Source: MED-G105 sp965263305 (GTDB lineage Bacteria; Pseudomonadota; Alphaproteobacteria; Caulobacterales; Parvularculaceae). From it: a stretch of 64,000 nt of DNA. Shown here in pieces: positions 26,891 to 36,350 of the stretch (its first letter is position 1; each line of letters starts with the position of its first letter). Under the pieces are notes generated by a model. That model was given only the letters and a program-made list of their open reading frames with translations, did no database searches and was not told the DNA's origin. Made by a program: the position numbers and the translations under genes. Location: contig OZ253666.1 in assembly GCA_965263305.1 (NCBI GenBank), positions 2,046,001 through 2,110,000 on the forward strand. Direction: 5' to 3'.

Positions 26891-28246
26891 ATGACCGTTA
26901 AAGTTCGTTTCGCCCCATCGCCCACCGGCAAGCTCCATGTGGGCAATGTCCGGGCCGCCCTTTGGAATTGGTTGTTCGCCAAAAGCCAAAAGGGCGAATT
27001 TATCCTGCGGATCGATGACACGGACCAGGCGCGCTCAACGGCGGCCTATGAGGAGGGAATCAAGACGGATCTGACCTGGCTCGGTCTTTCCTGGGACGAC
27101 ACATTTAAACAATCGGCCCGGTTCGACCGGTATGACGCCGTCGCTGACGCGTTTAAAAAGGCGGGTCTTCTATATGCTTGTTATGAAACGCCCGAGGAGT
27201 TGGAGCGTAAGCGCCGCTTGCAACTCGCCCGCGGTAAGCCGCCCGTCTATGATCGGGCGGGTCTCGCCCTTAGTGATGAAGAAAAGGCCGCCTTTGAAGC
27301 CGAGGGGCGCAAACCCCATTGGCGATTTAAGCTGTCCCAAGAGCAAGTCAGCTGGATGGATTTAATTCGGGGGGAAACGGTGGTCGATACCGGGTCCGTT
27401 TCGGACCCAGTCCTAATTCGCGCTGACGGGATGTATCTCTATACACTGCCAAGTTGCATCGATGATGTGGATTACAAAATCTCTCATGTCATTCGCGGCG
27501 AAGACCATGTGACGAATACGGCCGTGCAAGTCGAAGTGATCGCGGCGCTAATCGCGCTGGATGGCGAAGCAAAAAATGGGGCGTTGCCGCAGTTTGCCCA
27601 CCATTCGTTGTTGATTGGCGCCGATGGGCAGGGCTTATCCAAACGCCTTGGGTCCCTCTCGATCGAGGCGATGCGCGATCAGGGATTGGAGCCGTCGGCG
27701 GTCACGAGTTTGCTCGCGCGCTTAGGCACGGCTCAACCCGTCGCGCCAGAGCGGGACCTAGAGGCCCTTGCGGCGGCGTTTAGCTTCGACACAGTTGGTC
27801 GCGCGCCAGCGCGTTTCGATGATGGCGAACTGGCGACGTTAAACGGCAAAATCCTGCATGAAACGCCTTACGGCGCGGTTGCGGATCGGTTGGGGGCATT
27901 AGACGTGCCCGAAGCGTTATGGCTTGCTGTGCGCGGCAATGTTGCAACGCTTAGCGAGGCGTCATTGTGGCGCGACGTTGTTGACGGCGCAGTGCAGCCG
28001 GATATTGACGACGCAGATTTTTGTCGCGCCGCTGCGGATTTGGTGCCGGATGATCCCCTTACCGACGATAGCTGGGGCGCCTTCACGCAAGCCGTGAAAG
28101 AAAAAACCGGCGCTAAGGGGAAGATGCTGTTTAAACCCCTTCGCCTCGCTCTAACCGGCCGCGCGACGGGCCCGGAAATGCAAGTGCTCTTTCCGTTGAT
28201 TGGCGCTGAAAAATCCCGCCGCCGGCTGAATGGCGAGTCAGCCTGA
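26891..28246 (+). CDS. gltX: Glutamyl-tRNA synthetase
   Basis: This 451-residue class I synthetase charges tRNA-Glu (and possibly tRNA-Gln). The HIGH-type motif appears as PSPTGKLHVGN near residues 8-19, and the KMSKS-type loop as LSKRLGS near 249-255. FAPSPTG and RIDDTD are typical. A length of about 450 is normal for the shorter alphaproteobacterial form, and many alphaproteobacteria carry two GltX copies, one with altered specificity. Which copy this is cannot be told. It faces the divergent merC promoter and is convergent with the LOG gene. Confidence 0.95.
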   Translation: MTVKVRFAPSPTGKLHVGNVRAALWNWLFAKSQKGEFILRIDDTDQARSTAAYEEGIKTDLTWLGLSWDDTFKQSARFDRYDAVADAFKKAGLLYACYETPEELERKRRLQLARGKPPVYDRAGLALSDEEKAAFEAEGRKPHWRFKLSQEQVSWMDLIRGETVVDTGSVSDPVLIRADGMYLYTLPSCIDDVDYKISHVIRGEDHVTNTAVQVEVIAALIALDGEAKNGALPQFAHHSLLIGADGQGLSKRLGSLSIEAMRDQGLEPSAVTSLLARLGTAQPVAPERDLEALAAAFSFDTVGRAPARFDDGELATLNGKILHETPYGAVADRLGALDVPEALWLAVRGNVATLSEASLWRDVVDGAVQPDIDDADFCRAAADLVPDDPLTDDSWGAFTQAVKEKTGAKGKMLFKPLRLALTGRATGPEMQVLFPLIGAEKSRRRLNGESA

Positions 28247-28273
28247 TCGCTTTTGTTTCACACAAAGACCTTA

Positions 28274-28828
28274 TCAGGCGACCGTGCGCAATAGATGCTC
28301 ATCGGCGGCCGGGATAACATCCGCGACGGCGTCAACGAAGACAAAGTCATCCATCAGCTCTTCATCGGCGAATTGCTTTTGGACGATGTGCTCCAATAGG
28401 GTATGGAAGGGCGTCCAAAAATTATCAATATTCAGCATGATGATCGGCTTGCGGTGCAGTTGAAGCCGGGCCCAGGAGACGGTTTCCACCACCTCTTCCA
28501 GGGTGCCGATCCCCCCGGGTAGGGTGACGATGGCGTCGGCTTCCTCAAACATCATCATTTTGCGTTCGTGCATCGATTGAACGATGGTGTGGCGCACCCC
28601 ATCCAAGACGCCTTCGCGATCGACCAGAAATTCGGGGATAATGCCAAAAACGTCGCCGCCCGCGTCCCGCGCGGCGGCGGCAGTCGCGCCCATCAGGCCC
28701 AGATTGCCCCCGCCGTAAACGATGCGCCAGCCGCGTGCGGCGGCGTCTTTGCCAAGGGATTGGGCGGCTTCGATAAAGCGCGGATTATCGCCGGCCCGGG
28801 AGCCGCAGTACACTAAAAGAGATTTCAT
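28274..28828 (-). CDS. LOG-family protein (cytokinin riboside 5'-monophosphate phosphoribohydrolase-like)
   Basis: This 184-residue Rossmann enzyme should hydrolyse the N-glycosidic bond of a nucleoside 5'-monophosphate. The family motif PGGIGTLEE is near residues 92-100, with GGGNLGLMGA near 41 and the start LLVYCGSRAG. Bacterial LOG proteins act on AMP-type or cytokinin nucleotides, and some lack a known physiological role. ATG 28828 fits the family N-terminus; an upstream in-frame ATG at 28849 adds only basic residues. It is monocistronic and divergent from the LysM gene. Confidence 0.92.
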   Translation of the reverse strand: MKSLLVYCGSRAGDNPRFIEAAQSLGKDAAARGWRIVYGGGNLGLMGATAAAARDAGGDVFGIIPEFLVDREGVLDGVRHTIVQSMHERKMMMFEEADAIVTLPGGIGTLEEVVETVSWARLQLHRKPIIMLNIDNFWTPFHTLLEHIVQKQFADEELMDDFVFVDAVADVIPAADEHLLRTVA

Positions 28829-29076
28829 AAGATTTTTTCGCTTTTGCAAGCCGACATTGTACCAGTGTCGCGCTGTTGGTAAAGTCGATCAACGGCCGAG
28901 ATTGTGGGGGCGGCGTCGCCCGGCTGAAAGGCCGTTGGGTCCCGGGGTGGCGGCGCATGGTTCAATTGTCTGCGAAGCGGGTTACCCGTCAATCGAGGCG
29001 AACAAACGAGGCCTGTGAATAGGGCCATCAAGGGGGGCTCCTTAGCGGGAGCGACACATAAAAAGGGCGGAAGTCT

Positions 29077-30054
29077 ATGCGCGTTGTCATCATTTTCCTG
29101 TTGCTGATCATTTTGGGGTTTGTTGGGTGGAAGCTGGCGGAACGCTATCAGCTCATCGAGCCCCCGGTGGAACAACCCGTCGAGGCGACGGCGCCGGCTG
29201 AGACCGAGGATGATGAGACGACTGAGGCGACGGCGGCGCGCCTGCCGAGTTTTGATATCGTCCGGGTAGACCGGTCCGGCGACGCCGTCATCGCTGGCCG
29301 CGCGGCGCCGGGCGCCTCGGTGACCGTCTTTGCAAATGGTGACCCTTTAGCGAGCGAAACCGCCGGCGGCGACGGCGCTTGGGTGATTGTGACCGAGACC
29401 CCGCTGGAGGCGGGGACAGTGGAGCTCTCCCTCGAAATGACGACAACGGACGGGTTGACCGTGCGTTCAGAAGAAACGATCGTCATTTATGTCCCCGAAC
29501 GCCCCGGAGATAAGCCGCTCATCTTGCGCACGACGCCTGGCGGGGCGACAGAAGTATTACAAGATCCGCGTGATCCGAGCCCCGCGTTTGGTCCTTTGGC
29601 GTTAGAAGCCATCGACTATGATAACTCCGGCACCGTTATTTTCTCCGGCCGCGCAGAACCGGCGCGTGTCGTTCAGCTCTTTATCAATAAACAGTTTTTC
29701 GGCGAAGCGATGGCGGATGACGCCGGCCGCTGGCGGATCACTGCGCAGGGCATTAACCCCGGGGTTTACACGCTTCAAGTGATACAACTCGATGCTGAGC
29801 GCCGGCCCGCCTATGCGCTTGAGCTTCCATTCGAACGAGCGCGCCCAGAGGATATTGTCCTCAGCGACGGCAACATCATCGTGCAACCAGGCAACAGCTT
29901 GTGGCGCATCGCGCGGCGCGTCTATGGCAGCGGTTTTCAGTATACGGTCATCTATGCGGAAAACGCGGATCAAATTCGAGATCCGGATCTGATTTATCCT
30001 GGGCAGGTCTTGACCCTACCGGAAGATGAAGAACCCAAGGGTGAGGGCCAGTAA
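29077..30054 (+). CDS. Membrane-anchored LysM protein with Ig-like domains
   Basis: A 325-residue envelope protein. Residues 2-20 form a signal anchor (VVIIFLLLIILGFVGW), followed by an acidic Glu/Thr-rich linker (35-60). Two beta-sandwich Ig-like modules follow (about 65-145 and 180-260, with GRAAPGASVTVFANG and GRAEPARVVQLFI as matching starts). A LysM domain (about 268-315) has PGNSLWRIARRVYG and YPGQVLTLP. LysM binds peptidoglycan, so the protein likely tethers the inner membrane to the wall or organises cell-wall enzymes. The two modules share a G-R-A-x-P start, suggesting duplication. Confidence 0.88.
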   Translation: MRVVIIFLLLIILGFVGWKLAERYQLIEPPVEQPVEATAPAETEDDETTEATAARLPSFDIVRVDRSGDAVIAGRAAPGASVTVFANGDPLASETAGGDGAWVIVTETPLEAGTVELSLEMTTTDGLTVRSEETIVIYVPERPGDKPLILRTTPGGATEVLQDPRDPSPAFGPLALEAIDYDNSGTVIFSGRAEPARVVQLFINKQFFGEAMADDAGRWRITAQGINPGVYTLQVIQLDAERRPAYALELPFERARPEDIVLSDGNIIVQPGNSLWRIARRVYGSGFQYTVIYAENADQIRDPDLIYPGQVLTLPEDEEPKGEGQ

Positions 30055-30125
30055 ACTGGTCAGGCCGTAAAGCTAATCATCTTCTCCACAATGATCGGGC
30101 AAGGTTTCGCCGGAAACCCCGCGCC

Positions 30126-30428
30126 TTAAAGGTCGCGCGTATCTTTGACCTCATGGGCGCGCAGCGACCGTTCGGCGATCTTTAGATCTGCGAGTGTCGC
30201 GCGCCAGACCGCCATATGGGGCTCTTTGAAATGGCTTTCCAACGCCGCCCAGTCCTTCCAGCGTTCTGAGACGCGGATCATGCTCGGGTCGAGAAGGTCG
30301 ATCGCATACCCATATTCGATGCACCCTTGCTCAGCGCGGCTTGCGGCGATTTGTTTTTCGGCCGCCGCGCGGAACTCATCGAGCCTGCTTGGGTCCGCAA
30401 GTCGGGCGTATCCTTCAACGATGATCAT
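30126..30428 (-). CDS. Putative quinol monooxygenase, ABM domain
   Basis: A 100-residue dimeric alpha-beta-barrel protein of the YgiN/antibiotic biosynthesis monooxygenase family. Visible are the first strand IIVEGYARL, helix residues 14-28, QGCIEYGYAIDL, and the strand RVSERWKDWAALESHF, with the conserved His near 67. Such proteins oxidise quinols or simply bind aromatic compounds without a cofactor. It lies just downstream of the RND permease gene, same strand, 45 bp apart, so it may be cotranscribed with the pump. Confidence 0.85.
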   Translation of the reverse strand: MIIVEGYARLADPSRLDEFRAAAEKQIAASRAEQGCIEYGYAIDLLDPSMIRVSERWKDWAALESHFKEPHMAVWRATLADLKIAERSLRAHEVKDTRDL

Positions 30429-30473
30429 TCTGGTTCCTTCCCTTTGAAACTTGTTTTGTGCGCCGCCGAGATT

Positions 30474-33400
30474 TTACTCGGCAGCTTTTGGCACAACGGG
30501 ACGGCTTTTATCATAAGGCCGACGCCCAGTGGGAGAGCCAATACCAGCGTTTCGCTTTTCGTTGAATCTCTTGAACAGGTTTTCAGTCCGTCGGCGCAAG
30601 ATCGACGGGGCTGCGAGCATGACAGGCGTCAAAATCAGGGTGAGGACCGTCGAAAAGGCAAGCCCGTAAACGATGGCGGATGATAACAGCACCCACCAAT
30701 CGGAGGTTGCTGATCCGCGCGAAATCGTCCCCGCGCCGAAGTCAATATTCAGCTCAAAGACCATAGGCAAAAGACCAAGGATCGTCGTCGCTGTGGTCAA
30801 GAGAACAGGGCGAATGCGTTGCGCGGCGGTGCGCACGACGGCCGCTTCGACCGGCAAGCCAGTTTTTCGCAAGTGCTGATAAGTGTCGATCAAGACGATG
30901 TTGTTGTTCACCACAATCCCCGCAAGGGCCACAATGCCGACACCCGTCATAATGACGCTGACATATTGCCCGGCAATGGCGACCCCTAGGAGCACGCCGA
31001 AGACGGAGAACACGACGGCTGTCAGGGTTAGGAGCGAATGGTAAAAGCTATTGAATTCCAGCAAAAGGATCATCGCGATCATAAAAAGAGAGGCGAGCAT
31101 GGCTGAGGCGAAAAAGGCGCCCGCTTCGGCCGTTTCCTCGTCGGCGCCGCGTAACGTTGCAGTGACACCGGGCCCCAAATCGGTCTCCGCCAGCCAGGCT
31201 TTCATATTCGCAATAGCTTCGTCCTGACTAATCGTGTGACCCGTGATCAGCGTGTTTGCGTTGCCTTTCACCTCAATGATGCGTTTGCCATCCCGCCGAA
31301 CAATACGATCGACCTGCGGGCGCGCTTCTCGGGTGACAAAGTTTGTGATGGGGACGGCGCCATTTGGCGTTTGAACTTTGACGGCGTCGAGAGAAAAGAT
31401 ATTTCGGTTCTCTTCTGGGAAGCGAACGCGAATATCGATTTCCTCATCGGAATCATCCGGGCGATAGCGATCGACTAACAAGCCATCGGTCACCAATTGT
31501 AACATGGCGCCGGATTGTTGGATGGAAAGGCCATATTGTCCGGCGAGCGCTCGGTCGACCCCTAACGACCATTCGATACCGGGCAAGGGCAACGAGTCCT
31601 CATGGTCCATGTAAACGGGTACTTCACGGCCGTTCGCGGTTGTCATCGCACTCTCGATATGGGCGCGAACTTTTCTGGCCGCAACGACCATAGCGCCAAA
31701 ATCTGGCGCGGAAATTTCTACTACCACATCCTTCCCAACCGGCGGGCCGCCTTCGCGCTGGCGAACTTCTACAACGACGCCGGGCACGTCGCTGACGAGG
31801 TCACGAAAATCCTCGACGAGAACTCGCGAATGTTTGCGGTCGGCATAATCGATAAGGTTTAACGCGACCTGGCCTATTGCCTCTGATGGGATGTCGCGTC
31901 CCTGGGCGATCCGCGCATCTGTTTGCAGATATAGATGCTCAATTGCTTCGTGCCCCTGCACACGATCAGCGACTTCCTGAACGATCGAGATTTTTTGTTC
32001 TGCAGACAGATTTCCCCTCGCCAAGACGAGAAGGTTCACTTCTTCATTATCGTCGCGAATGAAAAATTCAACATCGGGCGAGGCCATTTGGAACGCGGTC
32101 ATCGACACCCATACGAAGGCGACAGCGGCCCCCATGATGAGCAGAGGGCGCTGCACAAGCGCCTTCAATGATCGCGCGTAGAAGCCCAACAACGACGAGA
32201 GGGTTGTCGGATCTACCTCGTCTATTTCCTGGGTCGCGGTGACATCGGTCTTACCCTTCAGGCCGAATTGATTTTTGATCCAGGTCGGAATCTTAAAGAC
32301 AGATCCGACCACCGGCAAAAATATTAGGGCCACGAGCAACGACGACAACAACACGAAGATGAGCGTGATGGGCAGATATTTCATGAATTCGCCCGGGACG
32401 CTGTTCCAAAACAGAAATGGAACAAACGCCGCCAATGTGGTGGCGGTTGAGGTGATCACCGGCCAGAACATTCTCTTTGACGCGTCTGAGAACGCCGTGG
32501 TCCTGTCCGCCCCTTCAGCCATTCGGCGATCGGCGAATTCGATGATCACAATAGCGCCGTCGACGAGCATCCCCACGGCGAGAACGAGCCCGAACATCAC
32601 CATCATGTTCAGTGTATATCCAAAACTAGATAACAGCAGGAACCCAATGAGAAACGAACTGGGGATCGCGATTCCCACCATTACGGCGGAGCGTAAGCCG
32701 AGGGCGGCGACGATGACGATCATCACGAGGAGCACCGCCGCAATGACCGATGTCGTCAACCCCTCAAGATTATCCTTCACCTCAACCGATTGATCATTGA
32801 GGATTTCGTAGCGTATCGACGCGGGCCAAAACCCGGCTTCTTCTTCGATAACGGCGCGGGCGGCGTTGATCGTTTCCACGATGTTAGACCCGGCGCGCTT
32901 AGACAGTTCAACGCCGATGGCGGGTTGCCCGTTGAATAAAGCGTGGCCAGTGCGGTCGACGAATGTGCGCCGCACTTCGGCGATATCGCCGATCGTGACG
33001 ACGTTATCGCCATCTGCGCGGACCGGCACCGCCATTAAATCGGCGGCGTTTTTAATCAGCCCCGGCACTTTGATCGCAAAGCGCGCATCTTCCGTATCGA
33101 TGGAACCGGCGGTCACAAGTTGATTGTTCGCGGTGATGGCGTTGGCGACTTCGATTTCCGTCAACCCGTAAGAATCTAGGGTGCTCGGGGCAAGGATGGC
33201 TTCCAGCAGCTCTTCCCGGGCGCCGGTTAACCGCGCCTCCAGAACGCCGCCAACGCTCTCCATTCGGTCTTGTAGGCGTTGCGCCGTTTGATAGAGCGCG
33301 CGCTCCGGCGCATCGCCATATAGGATGACCGTCAATATGGGGAATTGATTTTGCAGATTGAATTCACTGACGATCGGTTCTTCAGCGTTCGTCGGATATT

Positions 33401-33755
33401 TTGTCTTCGCGCGATCAACCGCTTCGCGCACGTCAAGTAATGCTTGGTCGATGTCAACGGTCGTCTGAAATTCCAGGGTAATCTGCGCTGCCCCATCATA
33501 GGCGAGGCTGTCGGTCTGTAAGAGACCTTCGATGCTTTGCAGTTCAAGTTCCGTCGGCCGCACCAAAAGTCGTTCGCCATCTTCCGGCGAAACGCCGGGC
33601 AGGGGCATGGTGATCAGAACAAACGGCGCTGTGATATCTGGTTGAGCTTCACGTGGAATGTTAATGTAAGAGATGGTGCCGAACAGCACCATCACGACAA
33701 GAGCGGTCAGAACAACCCGAACGCGGGAGAAGGCGGCGTCAATGAGCCCTGTCAT
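30474..33755 (-). CDS. RND efflux permease (AcrB/HAE1-like)
   Basis: A 1093-residue inner-membrane proton-driven drug or metabolite exporter with twelve predicted helices and two large periplasmic loops. The N-terminal INIPREAQPDI and LPGVSPED are typical of the family. Helix 4 reads GMLVDGAIVIIE, with Asp399 kept but the second Asp of AcrB replaced by Gly400. This occurs in several RND branches and suggests a different proton relay. The adaptor gene overlaps its start by four bases. No outer-membrane channel gene is adjacent, so a TolC-like protein must be encoded elsewhere. Confidence 0.95.
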   Translation of the reverse strand: MTGLIDAAFSRVRVVLTALVVMVLFGTISYINIPREAQPDITAPFVLITMPLPGVSPEDGERLLVRPTELELQSIEGLLQTDSLAYDGAAQITLEFQTTVDIDQALLDVREAVDRAKTKYPTNAEEPIVSEFNLQNQFPILTVILYGDAPERALYQTAQRLQDRMESVGGVLEARLTGAREELLEAILAPSTLDSYGLTEIEVANAITANNQLVTAGSIDTEDARFAIKVPGLIKNAADLMAVPVRADGDNVVTIGDIAEVRRTFVDRTGHALFNGQPAIGVELSKRAGSNIVETINAARAVIEEEAGFWPASIRYEILNDQSVEVKDNLEGLTTSVIAAVLLVMIVIVAALGLRSAVMVGIAIPSSFLIGFLLLSSFGYTLNMMVMFGLVLAVGMLVDGAIVIIEFADRRMAEGADRTTAFSDASKRMFWPVITSTATTLAAFVPFLFWNSVPGEFMKYLPITLIFVLLSSLLVALIFLPVVGSVFKIPTWIKNQFGLKGKTDVTATQEIDEVDPTTLSSLLGFYARSLKALVQRPLLIMGAAVAFVWVSMTAFQMASPDVEFFIRDDNEEVNLLVLARGNLSAEQKISIVQEVADRVQGHEAIEHLYLQTDARIAQGRDIPSEAIGQVALNLIDYADRKHSRVLVEDFRDLVSDVPGVVVEVRQREGGPPVGKDVVVEISAPDFGAMVVAARKVRAHIESAMTTANGREVPVYMDHEDSLPLPGIEWSLGVDRALAGQYGLSIQQSGAMLQLVTDGLLVDRYRPDDSDEEIDIRVRFPEENRNIFSLDAVKVQTPNGAVPITNFVTREARPQVDRIVRRDGKRIIEVKGNANTLITGHTISQDEAIANMKAWLAETDLGPGVTATLRGADEETAEAGAFFASAMLASLFMIAMILLLEFNSFYHSLLTLTAVVFSVFGVLLGVAIAGQYVSVIMTGVGIVALAGIVVNNNIVLIDTYQHLRKTGLPVEAAVVRTAAQRIRPVLLTTATTILGLLPMVFELNIDFGAGTISRGSATSDWWVLLSSAIVYGLAFSTVLTLILTPVMLAAPSILRRRTENLFKRFNEKRNAGIGSPTGRRPYDKSRPVVPKAAE

Positions 33756-34882
33756 AGGACGCTCCCATTAGGCGCCGCGTTTGGGTGTTGCGGGCCGATC
33801 GAGGCTGTGGACTTGCCCGATTTCGCGATATTCACTTGCTCACCGGCGCGCACATAATTCTGCCCTCTGATGATCACTTGAGCGGCACCGGTTAAACCGT
33901 TTACCCAAACGCCGCTTGCCCCTTCGCCGATTAAACTGACCGGCGTAAAGGCGACCGTGTTGTTGTCGCTGATATGACGTACGCCAATGCGCCCCTCATC
34001 ATCGAGGATCAGGGCTGAACGCGGCAGCAAATGGGCGGCGCGTTGTTGAGCAGAAATGCGGAACGTCGCGGTGACGCCATCCCTCAGGGCGCCGTCATCA
34101 TTCGGCACTTGCAGCTCAACATCGAAGGTGCGGGTGTCTGGGTTGGCTGCGGACGCAACGAAACGCACCGTGCCGGCAAGAATTTCCCCCGTCGCTAGGG
34201 TCGCTTCACCCGGGTCACCGGTGGTGATCTTCGCGACGTCGCGTTCCGGAACGGCGCCGACCACCAGGAATGGCGATCGTTGAATGACGACACCGCATGG
34301 ATCGCCGATGCGGACATAGTCGCCGACTTCCACGCTGCGCCCGTCGAACACACCGTCGAACGGCGCTTTGATCGTGGTGTGGTCAAGATCAATGGTCGCG
34401 CGTTCAACATTGGCGCTGGCAAGATCAAGGGCTGCTTTCATGCTGGCGACGGAGGTTTCAGACCTAAAACCTTCTCCCGCCAATTCCAAAGCGGCGTTAT
34501 AATCTAGGCGCGCCTTTTTCAGGGCGGCGCGGGCTTCGCGTTGGGCGGCTTGTCGCGCGGCGACGCGCAAGCGGCAAAGGACGTCGCCTTCTTTGACTTG
34601 GGCGCCAAGGGCGGTCGGCGTCTCGGCGATCGTGCCGGATGTTTCCGCTCGCACCGTGACTTTTCTTTCGGCTTTGGTACGACCACGCACGGTTACGACG
34701 TCACGCCAATCCTGGGGCGAGATCGTTTCGGTGACAACGGTAATCCGTTCGATGTCTGAGGCGGCGGTTTGATCGCCGGCATTGCTTGGGGTTGCGGCGG
34801 GGCTCAATGTGCGCACGGCGAAGTAAAGAATGATCAGCCCGAAAATAATGAGCGCTGTTGTGACGGACGAAGATAGTTTCAT
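33752..34882 (-). CDS. RND efflux periplasmic adaptor (membrane fusion protein)
   Basis: A 376-residue adaptor that links the RND permease to an outer-membrane channel. An N-terminal anchor covers residues 5-25. The lipoyl half-motifs are RAETSGTI-x-LGAQVKEGDVLC (about 75-98) and the return strand IKAPFDGVFDGRSVEVGDYV (about 165-185). Between them is a short alpha-hairpin of about 60 residues rich in Ala and Arg, and a beta-barrel and membrane-proximal domain follow. ATG 34882 is preferred to TTG 34894. Its stop overlaps the permease start, so the two are coupled. Confidence 0.93.
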   Translation of the reverse strand: MKLSSSVTTALIIFGLIILYFAVRTLSPAATPSNAGDQTAASDIERITVVTETISPQDWRDVVTVRGRTKAERKVTVRAETSGTIAETPTALGAQVKEGDVLCRLRVAARQAAQREARAALKKARLDYNAALELAGEGFRSETSVASMKAALDLASANVERATIDLDHTTIKAPFDGVFDGRSVEVGDYVRIGDPCGVVIQRSPFLVVGAVPERDVAKITTGDPGEATLATGEILAGTVRFVASAANPDTRTFDVELQVPNDDGALRDGVTATFRISAQQRAAHLLPRSALILDDEGRIGVRHISDNNTVAFTPVSLIGEGASGVWVNGLTGAAQVIIRGQNYVRAGEQVNIAKSGKSTASIGPQHPNAAPNGSVL

Positions 34883-35378
34883 GGTTGTATCCAACGGATG
34901 AACGGCGTTTCGGCGGAGGGCTGATCTGGTCGCGGTTCGCCCGACCCTTCTGTGAAGCTTTGGGCTTCGGGGGTCTTCGGCGCCTCGCGAGGAGGTCCAG
35001 ATTAGGCCGGAATTAGTGACCCAACGTTTTGCAACGCGGTACGCAACTATATAATTTTAAACTGAGTAGTTTACTCTCGGATTTCAAGGTCCTTTCTCAA
35101 GCCGACAGCGCACGTTTTACACCGCCTTATTTCGCGGGGTTCCGGGCATTGCCCGGCGCGCCCATGATTGAAGCGGCTTATACAGTAATATACGCTAAAT
35201 ATGGTTAGTAGATTGTAGCACCGCCTGCGTTTCATACGCTTGGGGTTGTGTCAATCTTTGGGTAGTTGTCCGCGATTCATGTTAATTTCTTGGGCGAAAT
35301 TACCATTGTTGACCCTGAAGCATCACCGAAAATAGTTCCAATTCGAGGGGTTCCGACGCGCCGTCGGAAAAGGCGGCT
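34883..35378. other. 496-bp region upstream of the RND operon
   Basis: No gene found. It holds the RND promoter, with the palindrome at 35058-35073 and an AT-rich TATATAAT at 35047-35054. There is also a hairpin CCGGGC-ATT-GCCCGG at 35142-35156 without a T tail, and a CCTCGCGAGG palindrome near 34985. The tyrosine-kinase gene ends at 35379 on the same strand, so part of this DNA is its 3' region. Confidence 0.5.
35058..35073. promoter_or_regulatory. TetR-type operator candidate upstream of the RND operon
   Basis: TAAACT-GAGT-AGTTTA is a perfect 6-bp inverted repeat with a 4-base spacer, 176 bp ahead of the adaptor start and beside an AT-rich promoter-like stretch. RND pumps are commonly repressed by TetR-family proteins binding sites of this shape. 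No regulator gene is adjacent. Confidence 0.45.
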
Positions 35379-36221
35379 CTAGTAATATGGGTTAGGCAAA
35401 AAGGCGGTCGGCGCCTTGTTGAGTAATGTGCCGACAAGATTGGCTTTGCTCAATAATCTTTTGGCTTCTTTAAATTCCGAGATCCGTGTTTGACCGCTTG
35501 CCGCGACGAGCAACACGCAATCAACCTTTGGCATGAAGGCGATGGTGTCATCGCAGCCAAGGATCGGGGACATATCGAAAATAACAATGCGGGAGCCAAA
35601 TTCGTTGACGGCTCGGTCGATAAGCTCGTCGGTTTTGGCGGAGGTCAGGTGCTCCGCGCCGCGCCGCGTGACGCGCTCATTGGCGATCACCAATGTATTC
35701 ATGAGGTCTGGGCGCATGGTCACGTCCTCCAGTGATTTCTTTCCCTCATAGAAATCAAGGATCGACGGCGGATCTTCGAGACCAAGATAATGGGCGACGC
35801 GAGGGCGATAAAAATCCAGATCAATGATCGTCGAGCGCGATTCCTCTTTTGACCCAATGGCGATCCCAAGATTGATGGCGGTGACTGTTTTGCCGGCGCT
35901 TGCGCCCGGGGAAACGATGGCGACCGTGCGCCAATTGTTTTCTTCCATGCGTTGAAGCACTCGCGTCCGCAGGACGCGATAAGCATTTAAAACGGGATCT
36001 TGTTCGTTGGAGATAATACGGTTGGCGGCGAAACGGTCAAAATCGCATTTAACCTTGCGAAAACGATCAAGGTCGGTGTTCTGCGCGCGCGCTCTGGGGC
36101 GGCTCGGATCGGCGCTGCGTTGAACGCTTGATTGCGCTGCCGTTGCGGCGCCGCTTTGATGCGGGCGCGCGTTGGGTCTGGAATCACGGGCGCGTTGTAC
36201 TGCTTCTCTGATGCGGTCCAT
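35379..36221 (-). CDS. CpsD/CapB-type tyrosine autokinase (XrtA-associated)
   Basis: A 280-residue cytoplasmic P-loop ATPase that phosphorylates itself on tyrosine to control exopolysaccharide chain length. After a disordered basic region (1-75), Walker A lies at 106-112 as GASAGKT. Walker A' is near 132-140 (IIDLDFYRP), and the Walker B-like VIFDMSP is near 220. The C-terminus ends NPYY, a very short tyrosine tail compared with the usual cluster. Its partner, the GNVR protein at 36351, is encoded just upstream. ATG 36221 begins the family-like DRIREAVQRARDSR; an upstream extension to 36335 looks non-coding. Confidence 0.88.
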   Translation of the reverse strand: MDRIREAVQRARDSRPNARPHQSGAATAAQSSVQRSADPSRPRARAQNTDLDRFRKVKCDFDRFAANRIISNEQDPVLNAYRVLRTRVLQRMEENNWRTVAIVSPGASAGKTVTAINLGIAIGSKEESRSTIIDLDFYRPRVAHYLGLEDPPSILDFYEGKKSLEDVTMRPDLMNTLVIANERVTRRGAEHLTSAKTDELIDRAVNEFGSRIVIFDMSPILGCDDTIAFMPKVDCVLLVAASGQTRISEFKEAKRLLSKANLVGTLLNKAPTAFLPNPYY

Positions 36222-36350
36222 ATTGTTTCTCTTCGGCGCAGGATGCGGGTGTCGGGTCGCGAGCGCTCTTAACTCAAACACATAACGTTGATTTGTGGTG
36301 AATAGCGACGCGGTCGATCTTCCGCGGCGGCTCATTCACTTGCAGCGCCA

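Noticed and set aside
35142..35156. Rho-independent terminator for the tyrosine kinase gene
   Set aside because: A GC-rich hairpin exists, but neither strand has a T run after it and it is over 200 bp from the stop.
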